Part shown: positions 43,036 through 54,622 of the stretch, one piece after another
Layout of the letters: every line of letters starts with the position of its first letter
Numbering within the stretch: the first letter of the stretch is position 1
Assembly: GCA_020726505.1 (NCBI GenBank)
Contig: JAHLEZ010000012.1
Location: forward strand, 744,001 to 808,000
DNA: 64,000 nucleotides
From: Leptodontidium sp. MPI-SDFR-AT-0119
Taxonomy: Eukaryota > Ascomycota > Leotiomycetes > Helotiales > Leptodontidiaceae
Direction: 5' to 3'
The notes under the pieces: model-generated
Told to the model about the DNA's origin: nothing
What the model saw: the letters and a program-made list of their open reading frames with translations, nothing else
Databases searched by the model: none
Made by a program: the position numbers and the translations under genes

Positions 43036-44440
43036 AAAAGTGAAAATTGGATAAAGTGATTAGTATCCGACTAAGGCTACTTCCCCGCTAATAAATTCAA
43101 TAACAAACTGAATGATTCTTTGCAAATGTCTAGGGGAATAGTTATAGTCAGCGTTTAACTCTCTTTACTACATACCCTCTCTAGACTTTCCTTCAACATT
43201 ACGTTCTCTTATTATTTTGACTGTTTCAATATTATTTTACGTCAAGCCTCACTCATATCCTACTGTAATTAAACTACAGCCATGGATTTCTTCTGCTTTT
43301 TCAGGAATAAAGACAAGTTTCAGGGCGTCAGCGTGCGGAGCGCACCCTACTAGTCAAAGAAAGAAGGCTTCGTGCCTTCGTACTCTTAGACTACTAAGAG
43401 AAGAAGGGCTTCGAAGGGGCGACGCAGACGCGCCTTTAGGGCAAAAATTAGCCGAGCTTTTGAGGGGGTAATTCATAGGTTTTATGTCACATACAACAGA
43501 GATCTGTTTCGTATGTCACATGGGCTCTACATGTTTACTTTCTTACATATTTAGGACTCTTCTTAGGAATGAAGGTACGAAGGCTTCGTGCGTGCCGTGC
43601 CTTCGTGCCTTCGTACTCTTAGCTTGCTAAGAGAAAGAAGGGCTTCGAAGGCAACCAGCGGCCGCGGGGCGAAATTTTTTAGCCGAGCTTTTGCCTTCGT
43701 ACTCTTAGCTTGCCTTCGTACTCTTAGCTTGCCTTCGTACTCTTAGCTTGCCTTCGTACTCTTAGCTTGCCTTCGTACTCTTAGCTTGCCTTCGTACTCT
43801 TAGCTTGCCTTCGTACTCTTAGCTTACTAAGAGAAATGCCTTCGTACTCTTAGCTTACTAAGAGAAAGAAGGGCTTCGAAGGCAACCCACCCCCTGGCTC
43901 GCGGGGCCCAAAAATTAGCCGAGCTTTTTAAAGGGGTCGTCAGCTAGTCACTCTCACGTGCGGAGATCCATTGTTGATTTTCGCTTCCGTCCCGCTCGCA
44001 TTAACCTCTAGTCGTGTGACTACTCTTCAGTGATCGCACCTCGGGGCGAAGTTAACTGACCTTTTAGAACTGGTAATCAGGTGATCTATATCACATTCCT
44101 TAAATATTTGCTTTGTTACATACCTAGCCCTCTTCTTAGGAATGAAGGTACGAAGGCTTCGTGCGTGCCGTAGGCCAGCACTCTTGTCGAAGACAACCAG
44201 CGGCCGCGGGGCGAAATTTTTTAGCCGAGCTTTTCAAGGGGGTAGTCAGCTAGTCGCTCTCACGTGCGGAGATCGGTTGTTGACTTTCGCTTCCGTCCCG
44301 CTTGCATTGACCTCTTCCGTAATACTATCTGTTTTAACTTTTATTTCCCCGTATAAGGTGTCTCTCGCATCTGACGTCACTTAACCCAATATCTTCTTTC
44401 TTCTTCTGTCGTCGACTACGTTAGTATTCTATATTTTGTC
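43036..44440 (+). other. Unit junction after NLR B: 3' UTR, terminal motif, hairpin tandem repeats
   Basis: NLR 3' untranslated sequence leads to GTTTCAGGGCG with the GTGCG-GAG-CGCAC hairpin at 43,317-43,345, followed by CTACTAGTC. Then come hairpin units, a 19-bp tandem array (43,693-43,825), a CGAAGGCTTCGTGCG palindrome unit and a CRE at 44,372. No gene. Confidence 0.6.
43693..43825 (+). repeat. Seven tandem copies of a 19-bp half-hairpin
   Basis: GCCTTCGTACTCTTAGCTT is repeated exactly at 43,693, 43,712, 43,731, 43,750, 43,769, 43,788 and 43,807. It is the left arm of the 78-bp hairpin unit. Two full or partial units with the right arm (ACTAAGAG) follow. Confidence 0.9.
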
Positions 44441-44449
44441 TACTTAACA

Positions 44450-44665
44450 TAAGAATAGCTTCTTCTCGTCTATTCCTAGTCACTCCTCGCGAGTTTCGAT
44501 TCCCTTATAGTCCTAATATTACCTAATAACAGGCAGCGAATCAGCAGCGGCTAACTGCGATTAAACTCCAGAGGGAAAAGGTTCGAGACCTAAAGTGATT
44601 ACGGGAGATCGAAAATACGACTAAGCGGCTAAAATCCCGGAGGGAACACTTATAGTACAAGCTTT
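44450..44665 (+). pseudogene. Coiled-coil gene copy 4, strongly decayed
   Basis: ASSRLFLVTPREF, QAANQQRLTAIKLQREKVRD and REIENTTKRLKSRREHL are readable between stops; the ATG is now ATA. It ends soon after. The same shortened form occurs at 49,430, so these are duplicates. Confidence 0.5.
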
Positions 44666-45199
44666 GTATTATTTAACGATTACTTTATTACATAATCAGA
44701 CATACTTTATTTAATCGCTTATTTCTAGTCTTTTATTTATTTAGTAACTATATATTTCTCTTAAAGTACTAGACTTATTTCGTATGTCATACGCACGCTC
44801 TATCCCCTTAGTATTTATATACTTCTACGCCAGGTCTAGACTTATATCACATGTCACGTGGATTTCTACATATTTACTTTATTCTATGCCAGACCTCTTC
44901 TTAAGAACGAAAGTACGAAGGCTTCGTGCGTGCCGTAGGCCAGCACTCTTGTTAGCCGAGCTTTTTTTAAGCGAGCCTTTTAAAAGGGGTACCACGGGGT
45001 CACTGTCACATGCCGAGATCTGTTGTTGTTGTTCGCTTCGTCCCGCTCGCATTTACCTTTTTAACCTTTAGTCCTGTGACTAATTATGATTTCCCCTTAG
45101 GTCCTATGAACTATAATTTCCCCTTATAACGTGTCTTATTTAACGTCACTAACCTAACATCTTCTCCTATTGTCGACTGCGTTAACGTTCTGTATTTGT

Positions 45200-45560
45200 C
45201 TATTACACATAAGAATGGCTTCTTCTGCACTATCCCTAGTCACTCACGTAATAATTGACGCCATTCCACTATCAGCCTAGTTACCCCGCTAAAAGTTGGT
45301 GCCCGAAGCGTCAGCCTCATTATACATCAACGACACCTTACAAGTTAAATCCTTCTTTACTTTAATTACGATATTCGCGAGCCTTTTGATTTACTTGCAA
45401 CTAGACTTAAAGATATAATAGCGTAGTAAACGGATCTTGCCAGAAACAAGCCACGCATTCCGAGCAAGACAAGTAAGTACCAGCAGTAGGCAGCTATTCT
45501 CGTGACGCTCGACTGACCGATTCGTTAGAGTCCTTTAAGTAGTCGTCTCAGCCCCTTAAA
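45200..45560 (+). promoter_or_regulatory. NLR C upstream region fused to a truncated coiled-coil gene
   Basis: MASSALSLVT is cut after the VT codons and runs straight into ACG-TAATAATTGACGCCATT, the NLR leader also seen at 38,135. The identical join is present at 50,205. The remainder, to 45,560, is the conserved AGCCTCAT..-type NLR leader without a gene. Confidence 0.6.
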
Positions 45561-48500
45561 ATAGATAGTCTTAATAGAGCTACAAGTATTATTACTGTAA
45601 TTAATATCTCTATAAAGATCTTCGAAATCTATCAAACGTATGTCTCGGCGGTAAAGGAAGCTAAGAAAGATATTTAGCGTCTCCGCGATAGGGTAATATC
45701 TCTTTAAGATGTCCTGACTGATGTGAGAGACTTAACTAAAGACTTAAGCTTATTTAGACGATCTGTCTTTAGCCGTCTCAACTAATATAATAGGCCTATA
45801 TAATAATACGAGAGAGACTTAAGACGACTAAATACACAACTAGAGCCTAGAGAAGGAGAGAGTAAGATAAGGTAATTCAGTCTACGAGTATTAAAGTGGC
45901 CCTTCTCAAGTAAGGAAGTTAATAAACGCCTTTAAATCATTAACGAACATAAGGCGACATTCACTCTGGCGTTAATATTTAACAATCTATAGGTTTTGTG
46001 CTATAATAGTCTTGTGATTTAAGCTAACAGTTATTAGTACTCTTACTCGCTCTATCAAAGATAATATAACGAGGCTAAGTAATAGTCTAGCGGATATACA
46101 GATTCAACAGGGGTCACTAGTAATAAATAAAAAACAACAAAAAATCCGTTATTAGCTATTATCGCCAGACCCGTCTACTAACCACAACGCTACTTACAAA
46201 TTACGTCAAGTAATTACAAGGGAATAGTTCCTTAAGAGCGATAAGTTTAAGAAATAAAAGATAACTCCTAGATCTTTTCTCTAGCTCTATAACATTCGTG
46301 AGTAATCACCCAAGGCTATACTACTAATAGCTAATAAAAATATTTTAGCTAGCTGTGGGAAAAGTGTTCTTTAGTAATAACTCCACACTAATACTTAGTT
46401 AGAGACTTATTAATTATACTCGCAGTTCTACAGCCCTAAAAGAAGTTAAATCTCAATATAAGTCTAGCCCTACCGTGGCAATCGCCTATTTCTACTTCGA
46501 CTTTAATAATACCGAGAAGTAGAGGCACGACAAATTCACGCATTCCCTAATCGAGCAGTTAGCCTAGTAGTCGGCGAAAGCTCTTACTTGTCTAGAATCG
46601 CTCTTTTCTTACTGCTAGGATAGGAAGTAATAGCCTACATAAGATACCCTTAAGGCTACTTTATAGTAAATATTAAATGAATTTAAGGAGACGTTTATTA
46701 TTCTTAATACTTTAAACAAATGTAAAGAAAGAGAAGAACTTTTACTTCTATTATAGAACCTTACTTCTTAAGGGGCAGGAAATCTACACGTTCTTACTAT
46801 AAGCTAAAGGGAGCGAGACATAAAGGAAGTTCTCGAAAACTTAGTCACAAGCGAAATCTACCTTTAAAGCGCTCTAGTTAATATTAATATTAATACTCAC
46901 ATTTCCGAACGACTCCAAAACAACTCAAAACTAAAGCAATAGCCTACTAATATACAAGGAGAGATTAAAAATACTCTAATAAAAGAAGCACAAGGAATAT
47001 ACGTTAAAACTTTCTCATTATATATTCTTTAAAATATCTAATATGATTTTCAAGGTTTCGTTAGGTTATATACTAACTAGACGTATTACGAAAATGTTTA
47101 AAAGTAGACGCTCTATAGAAAGTACTAAAGTCTTTACCGAAAACCCTAAATAAAACCTATACTTGTATATTACTCAGCATTAATAAAGACTATAGTCAAG
47201 ATACATTCCGAATCCTCTAATAGCTAGTGTATTTAGCTCAGCCACTTCGTATTGAAGAGATAGTTGAAGTTATCACTATTAATACTAAAGAGCCACAATT
47301 CAATCCCGAAAACTAACTTCCAGATCCTCGAGACTTGTTAACTATTTACTCCAGCTTAATAATAACAATATTAGTGACGACTAAGGGCAATGACGGAGCC
47401 TTTAATAAGACAATAGAGCTCAGGCTAGCTCATTTCTCTGTCAAAGAATACTTAATCTCTAATCACATTCGAAATAGATTAGCTTTCTAGTATAATATAC
47501 AATCAGGAGGAGAGGAAGAAATTACATAATCTTATCTAAAGTACCTTCTTTATTTTTAAAGGGGTGTACTTACTAAAGAAAATCTTAATATATTTCCACT
47601 AGCTCCGTATACAGCGGAACACTAGTGTCGTTATTTCCGAGTAATAAAAAATTCAGATCAGGCGAGTAAGCTTATTATATAACTTTTATAAGAACACGCT
47701 TTTTAGAACTGGATTCAGCTCTATAACTTAGACTTCCCCTAAAAAGGAACTAATATAAAAAAGAATATCACAAGAATTACCACTTTATTATATTACGCAT
47801 CACGGGAAGGTTTATTTACGCTAGTTTCACTTCTACTTAAAAAAGGGGCTAATATAAATACTTAAGGCGGAGACTACGGCAATATACTCTAAACAACTTC
47901 AACTAGAGGTCACGAGGCAATCGCAGTACTTCTACTCGAGAAAGGGGCTGATGTGAATACTCAAGGCGGACGCTTTAATAATACACTCTAAGTAGCTTCT
48001 TTCAGAAGTCAAGAGGCAATTATAACACTTTTACTTAAGAAAGGGGCAGATATAAATACTCAAGGCGGAGTCTATAGTAACACACTTTAAATAACTTTAG
48101 TTAGAGATTACGAGATAATCATAGCACTTCTGCTCGAGAAAGGGGCCGATATAAATACTCAAGGCGGACACTATAGTAACACACTTTATCTAGCTTTAAT
48201 TAAAGGTTACAAGGCAATTACAGCACTTTTACTTAAGAAAGGGGCAAATGTAAATACTTAAGGCGGATACTATAGTAACGCACTCTAAGTAACTTTAGCT
48301 AAAAGTCACAAGACAATCGTAACACTTCTACTCGAGAAAGGGGCCGATGTGAATACTCAAGGCGGAGACTATAGTAACGTACTCCAAGTAGCTTCAGTTA
48401 AAGGTCACAAGACAATCGCAGTACTTCTACTCGAGAAAGGGGCCGGTGTGAATACTCAAGGCAGAGACTATAGTAACGCACTCTAAGCAGCTTTAGCTAA

Positions 48501-48600
48501 AGGTCACGAGACAATCGCAGCACTTCTACTTGAGAAAGGGGCCAGGACAGAGAAGTTCACTAAAAAAAAGTGCAAATTAGATAAGGTAATTAGTAGCTAA
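45561..48600 (+). pseudogene. NACHT-ankyrin NLR C, shortest array, start codon lost
   Basis: The start codon is ATA (45,561) where the other copies have ATG, followed by DSLNRATSIITVINISIKIF. The N-terminal domain ends LRVLKWPFSSKEVNKRL. The P-loop intron 46,298-46,348 (GTGAGT) splices to YNIPSCGKSV, the best kept Walker A next to that of D. Further down, FIILNTLNKCKEREELLLLL and the SVKEYLIS segment (about 47,450) are readable. The array covers 47,845-48,537, followed by GARTEK. The tail frame differs from B and D and runs to TAA near 48,600. Stops are more frequent than in B. Confidence 0.75.
47845..48537 (+). repeat. Ankyrin array C: 7 units of 99 bp
   Basis: The first GGGGCT (47,845) and the closing GGGGCC (48,538) are exactly 7 x 99 bp apart. 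Confidence 0.9.
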
Positions 48601-49425
48601 CCAGGGCTACTTCACGGCTAACAAATTAATCACAGACTAAATAATTCGTTGCACATGTCCAGGGGAATAGTTAGAGTCAGTGTTTAACTTTCTTCACTAT
48701 ATACTCTCTCCAGACTTGCATTCAATACTACGCTCTCTTATTGTTTTGACTATTTCAGTATTATTTTATATTAGGTCTCACTCATATCTTCCTATAATCA
48801 AGCAATAGCCTTAGATTTCTTCTACTGTTTTCAAAAGGACGACAAATTTCAGGGCGTCAGCGGCGGAGCACGCGCTACCAGTGAAGCTACGAACCTTCGT
48901 ACTCTTTACCTACTAAGAGGAGAAGGGATTCGAAGGCGCAACCCGGACACGCCCTCAGGGCAAAAGTTAGCTGACCTTTTGGAAGGGGTAATCAGGTGAT
49001 GGATGTCACATGCTACCGAGATCAGTTTCGTGTGTCACGTGTGGCTTAAATATTTGCTTTGTTACATACCTAGCCCTCTTCTTAGGAATAAAGGTACGAA
49101 GGCTTCGTGCGCGCCACAGGCTAGCACTCTTGTCGAAGGCAACCCACCCCCTGGCTCTCGAGGCCCAAAAAATAGCCGAGCTTTTTAGCCGAGCTTTTAA
49201 AGGGGTCGTCAGGTGGTCGTTCTCACGTGCGGAGATCCATTGTTGATTTTCGCTTCCGTCACGCTCGCATTAACCTCTGGTCGTGTGACGTAGCCCTATT
49301 TGTTTGACTTTTCTGTTTGACTTTTTTTCCCCACACGAGATATCTCTCTCATCTGACGTCACTTAACCTAACATTTTCTTTCTTCTTCTGTCGTCGACTA
49401 CGTTAGTATTCTGTATTTTTGTCTA
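48601..49425 (+). other. Unit junction after NLR C
   Basis: NLR 3' untranslated sequence, the terminal motif ATTTCAGGGCG at 48,846, a hairpin unit at about 48,895, a CGAAGGCTTCGTGCG unit at about 49,097, two TTAGCCGAGCTTTT copies at about 49,175 and a CRE at 49,354. No gene. Confidence 0.6.
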
Positions 49426-49429
49426 CTTA

Positions 49430-49640
49430 ATATAAGAATAGCTTCTTCTCGTCCGTCCCTAGTCACTCCTCGCGAGTCTCGATTCCCCTATAGTCCTAAT
49501 ACTACCCAATAGCAGGCAGCGAATCAGCAGCGGCTGGCTACGATTAAACTCCAGAGGGAAAAGGTTCGAGACCTAGAGCGATTACGGGAGATCGAAAATA
49601 CGACTAAGCGGCTAGAATCCCGGAGGGAACACTTGTAGTG
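49430..49640 (+). pseudogene. Coiled-coil gene copy 5, decayed
   Basis: ASSRPSLVTPRESRFPYSPN, a stop at a Gln codon, then QAANQQRLATIKLQREKVRD and LERLREIENTTKRLESRREH. Near-identical in structure to copy 4. The CRE at 49,354 lies about 75 bp upstream. Confidence 0.5.
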
Positions 49641-50159
49641 TAGGCTTTGTATTATTTAACGATTACTTTACTACACAATCAGACATACTTTGTTTAATCG
49701 CCTGTTTCCGGTCTACTATCTATTTAGTAGTTATGTATTTCTCCTAAAGTTCTAGACTTATTTCGTATGTCATACGCACGTTCCATCCCCTTAGTATTTA
49801 TGTACTTCTACGCTAGGTCTAGACCTGTATTACATGTCACATGGATTTCTATATGTTTACTTTATTCCATACTAGACCTCTTCTTAGGAACGAAAGTACG
49901 AAGGCTTCGTGCGTGCCGTAAGCCAGCACTCTTGTGCGTGCCGCAGGCTAGCACTCTTGTTTTTTAGCCGAGCTTTTCAAGGGGGTGGTCAGCTGGTCGC
50001 TCTCACGTGCGGAGATCCATTGTTGATTTTCGCTTCGTCCCGCTCGCATTTACCTTTTTCCCTTTGGTCCTATGACTATGATTTCCTCTCATCACGGATC
50101 TTATCTGACGTCACTAACCTAACATTTTCTTCTATTGTCGACTGTGTTAGTATTCCGTA

Positions 50160-50532
50160 TTTGTCTATTGGACATAAGAATAGATTATTCTACACAATCC
50201 CTAGTCGCTCACGTGATAATTGGCGTCATTCCGCTATTAGCCTAGTTACCCCGCTAGAATAATTGGTGCCCGAAGCGCCAGCCTTGTCCCACATTATTAA
50301 CGACACCTTACGAGCTGAATCCTTCTTTTCTCTAATTACGACATTTATGAGCCTTTTGATTTACTTATAACTAGACTTGAAGATATAATAACGTCGTGAA
50401 CGGACTAATTGCTAGAAACAAGCCCCGCGTTCGGAGTAAGACAAGTAAGTACTAGTAGTTGGCACTTATTCTCGTGACACTCGCCTAACCGATTCTTAGG
50501 AGTCCTTCAACTACTTATCTCAGCCCCTCAAA
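50160..50532 (+). promoter_or_regulatory. NLR D upstream region fused to a truncated coiled-coil gene
   Basis: A decayed coiled-coil start (CTACACAATCCCTAGTCGC) runs into the NLR leader TCACGTGATAATTGGCGTC at the same point as upstream of NLR C. The leader then continues to the NLR start at 50,533. Confidence 0.6.
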
Positions 50533-53500
50533 ATGGAAGTTGTTAGTAGAGCCGCAAGTGTTATTACTGTGATTGACATCTCTATAAAGATCTTCGAATT
50601 ATATTAAACGTATTTCTCGGCGGTAAAGGAGGCTAAGAAGGATATCTAACGCCTTAGAGACGGGGTAATATCTCTTTAAGATGTCCTGACTAATATAAGA
50701 GATCTAGCTAAAGACTTAAGCTTAACTAAAGGATCTGTCTTTAGCCGTCTTAATTAATATAACAGGCTAGTATAATAATATGAGAGAGACCTGAGACGAC
50801 TAGTGGCGCAGCTAGAGCTTAGAGAAGGAGTAAGTAAGATGAGGCAGTTCAGTTTACGCGCGTTGAAGTAGCCTTTCTCAAGTAAAGACATTAATAAACG
50901 CCTTTAAATTATCGACGGCTATAAAATAACATTCACTCTAGCGTTAACATCTAACAACTTATAAGTTTTGTGTATAATAGTCGTATAATTTAAGCTAACA
51001 ATTATTAGTGCTCTTACTTGTGCTATCAAAGATAATATAGCGAAGCTAGGTAATAGTCTAGCGGATATCTAGATCGAACAGAGGGCCCTAGCGATAGGTG
51101 AAAAACAATAGAAAATCCGTCATTAGCTATCATCGCCAGATCCGTCTTCTAATTACAACGTTACTTATAAATCACGTCAAGCAACTATAGGGGAATAGTT
51201 TCTGAAGAGCGATGAGTTTAAGATATGGAAGATAACTTCTAGATCTTTTCTCTGGCTTTATAGTATTCGTAAGTAATCACCTAAGCTAGGCTAATAACAG
51301 CTAATCAAATACTTTAGCTAGCTGTGGGAAAAGTGTCCTTTAGTAATAACTCCGCGTAAATACTCAATTAGAAATTTATTAATTATTTTCGCAGTTCTAT
51401 TGCCCTTGAAGTAGTCAAGTCTCAATACAAGTCTAGCCCTATTATAGTAATCGCCTATTTCTACTTCGACTTTAACGATACTGAGAAGTAGAGGCACGAC
51501 AAATTCACGCATTCCCTAATCGAGTAGTTAGCCTAGTAGTCGGCGAAAGCTCTTACTTGTCTAGAATCGCTCTTTTCTCACTACTAAGATAAGAAGCAAC
51601 AGCTTACGTAAGATGCCCTTAAGGTTACCTTATAGTAAATATTAAATGAATTTAGGGAGACGTTCCTTATTCTTAATACTTTAAACGAATATAAAGAAAG
51701 AGAAGAACTCTTACTTCTACTAAAGAATCTTATATCCTAAAGGGCAGGAAATCTGCACATTCTTATTATAAGCCGGAGAGAGCGAGATATTAAAGAAACT
51801 CTCGAATCATTAGTTACTAGCGAAATTTGCCTCTAAAGCGCTCTCGTTAATATTAATATTAATACTTACGTTTCCAAACGACTTCAGAACGACTCAAATC
51901 TGAAAAAGTAGCCTAATAATATACGAAGAGAAATTAAAAATACTCTAATAAAAGGAGCACAAGGAATATACGTTATAACCTTCTTATTAAATATTCTTTA
52001 AAATAACTAATATAATTTTCAAGGTTTCGTTAAGTCGTATATTAACTAGACGTACTACGGAAATACTTGAAAGTAAACACTCTACAGAAAGCACTCAAGT
52101 CTCTACCGAAAACCCTAGATGAAACTTATACTTGTATATTACTTAGTATTAATGAGGACTATCGACAAGATGCATTTTGAATCCTCCAGTGGCTAGTGTA
52201 TTCAGCTCGGCCACTTCGTATTAAAGAGATAGTTGAAGTTATCACTATTAATACCGAAGAGTCACGATTTAATCCCGAAAACCGACTTTTAGATCCTTAA
52301 GACTTATTAACTATTTACTCTAGCTTAATAATAATAATATCAGTGACAACTAAAGGCAATAACGGAGCCTCTAATGAGACAATAGAGCTTAGGCTAGCTC
52401 ATTTCTCTATTAAAGAATACTTGATCTCTGATCGCATTCGAAATAAATTAACTTTCTAGTATAATATATAATCCGGCGGAGAGGAAGAAATTACACAGTC
52501 TTGTCTAAAGTACCTTCTTTATTTTCAAAGAGGTGTACTCACCGCGGGAAATCTTAATATATTTCCACTAACTCTATATATAGCGAAACACTAGTGTCGT
52601 CATTTTCGAGTAGTAAAGAATATAAATCAAGTCAGCAAGCTTAGCCTAGACCTTTTCCAAGGAAATACTTTTCAGAGCTGGATTCGGCTCTATAACCTAG
52701 ACTCCCCCTAAAAAGGAACTTAAATAGAAAGGAATATCACAAGTATTACCTTTCTACTATATTACATATCACGGGAAGGTTTATTTGAGCTAGTTTCACT
52801 ATTACTTAATATAGGGGCTGACGTAAATACTCAAGGCAGACAGTACAATAATACACTCTAAGTAGCTTTAGAAGAAGGTCACGAGGCAATCGCAATACTT
52901 CTGCTCGAGAAAGGGGCCGATATAAATGCTCAAGGCAGAGAATATAATAATATACTCTATACAACGTCTCGCAGAGGTTATAAAACAATCGTAGTACTTT
53001 TACTTAAGAAAGGGGCCGATGTGAATACTTAAGGCGGAGACTACGGCAACGCACTCTAAGTAGCTTCAAAAGAAGGTCACGAGGCAATCGCAGCACTTCT
53101 ACTTAAGAAAGGAGCCGATATAAATACTCAAGACAGACACTATAGTAATACACTCTAAGTAACTTCAGAAGAAGGTCACGAGGTAATCGTAATACTTTTA
53201 CTCGAGAAAGGGGCCGATGTGAATGCTCAAGGCGGATACTATAGTAATATACTCTAAGCAGCTTTAACTAAAAGTCACGAGACAATCACAGTACTTCTAT
53301 TTAAGAAAGGAGCTAATATAAATACTTAAGGCGAATACTTCAGTAACGCCCTCCAAGTAACTACTACTAAAGGTCGCGAGGCAATCGCAGTACTTCTACT
53401 CGAGAAAGGGGCCGATATAAATATTCAAGGCAGACACTATAATAATATACTCTAAGCAACTTCAAGAAGAGGTCACGAGACAATCGCAGTACTTCTACTT

Positions 53501-54622
53501 AAGAAAGGGGCTAGTGTGAATACTCAAGGCAGAGAGTATGACAATGTACTACAAGTAGCTTCAGCAGAAGACTACAAGGCAATTGCGGCACTTCTGCTCG
53601 AGAAAGGGGCCGATGTGAATACTCGAGGCGGAGACTACGGTACTGCGCTACAAGCCGCTTCAGCTTCAGGTCGTAAGGCAGTTACAGCACTTCTACTTAA
53701 GAAAGGGGCCAATGTGAATACTCAAGGCAGAGAGTATAATAATACACTATAAGCAGCTTCAGCAGAAGGTCACAAGGCAATTACGGCACTTCTACTCGAG
53801 AAAGGGGCCGATATAAATACTCAAGGCGGATACTACGGCAATACACTCCAAGCAACTTTAGCCAAAGGTCACGAGACAATCGCAGCCCTTCTACTTAAAA
53901 AAGGAGCCGATGTGAATACTCAAGACAGACACTACGGCAATGTACTTTAAGCAGCTTCAGTTAAAGGTCACGAGACAATCGCAGTACTTTTACTTAAAAA
54001 AGGAGCCGATATAAATACTTAAGACGGACACTACAGTAATATACTCTAAGCAGCTTTAAAAGAAGGTCACGAGGCAATCGCAATACTTCTACTCGAGAAA
54101 AGGGCCGATATAAATACTCAAGGCGGACACTACGGCAATACACTCCAAGCAGCTTCAGCTAAAGGTCACGAGACAATCGCAGTACTTCTACTTGAGAAAG
54201 GAGCCGATATGAATACTCAAGGCGGATACTTTAGTAACGCCCTCTAAGCAACTACTACTAAAGGTCGCGAGGCAATCGCAGTACTTCTACTTAAGAAAGG
54301 GGCCAATATAAATACTTAAGGCGGAGACTATAGCAACGTACTCTAAGCAACTTCAGAAGAAGGTCACGAGGTAATCGCAGTACTTCTACTTAAGAAAGGA
54401 GCCGATACAAATACTCAAGACAGACACTTTAATAATACACTCCAAGTAACTTCAGCTAAAGGTCACGAGGCAATCGCAGCCCTTTTACTCGAGAAAGGGG
54501 CCGATGTGAATACTTAAGGCGGACACTTCGATAATGCGCTCCAAGCAGCTTCAAGAAGAGGTCACGAGGCAATCGCAGCACTTCTGATCGAGAAAGGGGC
54601 CAGGGCACAGAGCATCACTTAA
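50533..54622 (+). pseudogene. NACHT-ankyrin NLR D, decayed
   Basis: It starts MEVVSRAASVITVIDISIKI at ATG 50533. The P-loop intron 51,269-51,317 splices to FLWLYSIPSCGKSV, which keeps the FLWLYGIPGCGKS pattern except for two Gly-to-Ser (G-to-A) changes. FLILNTLNEYKEREELLLLL and RPLRIKEIVEVITINTEE are also readable. The array (52,814-54,595) is followed by KGARAQSIT and TAA at 54,620-54,622. The promoter side shares its chimeric junction with NLR C, so C and D descend from one duplicated unit. Confidence 0.8.
52814..54595 (+). repeat. Ankyrin array D: 18 units of 99 bp
   Basis: GGGGCT at 52,814 and the closing GGGGCC at 54,596 are exactly 18 x 99 bp apart. Several units share private variants (for example CAAGACAGACACTA for CAAGGCGGACACTA), pointing to recent unit duplication within the array. 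Confidence 0.9.

Noticed and set aside
24263..54595. Regular 99-bp tandem repeats as CRISPR-like arrays
   Set aside because: The whole 99-bp unit is conserved, with no repeat/spacer division, and it translates to a 33-residue ankyrin repeat. The context is a fungal NLR.
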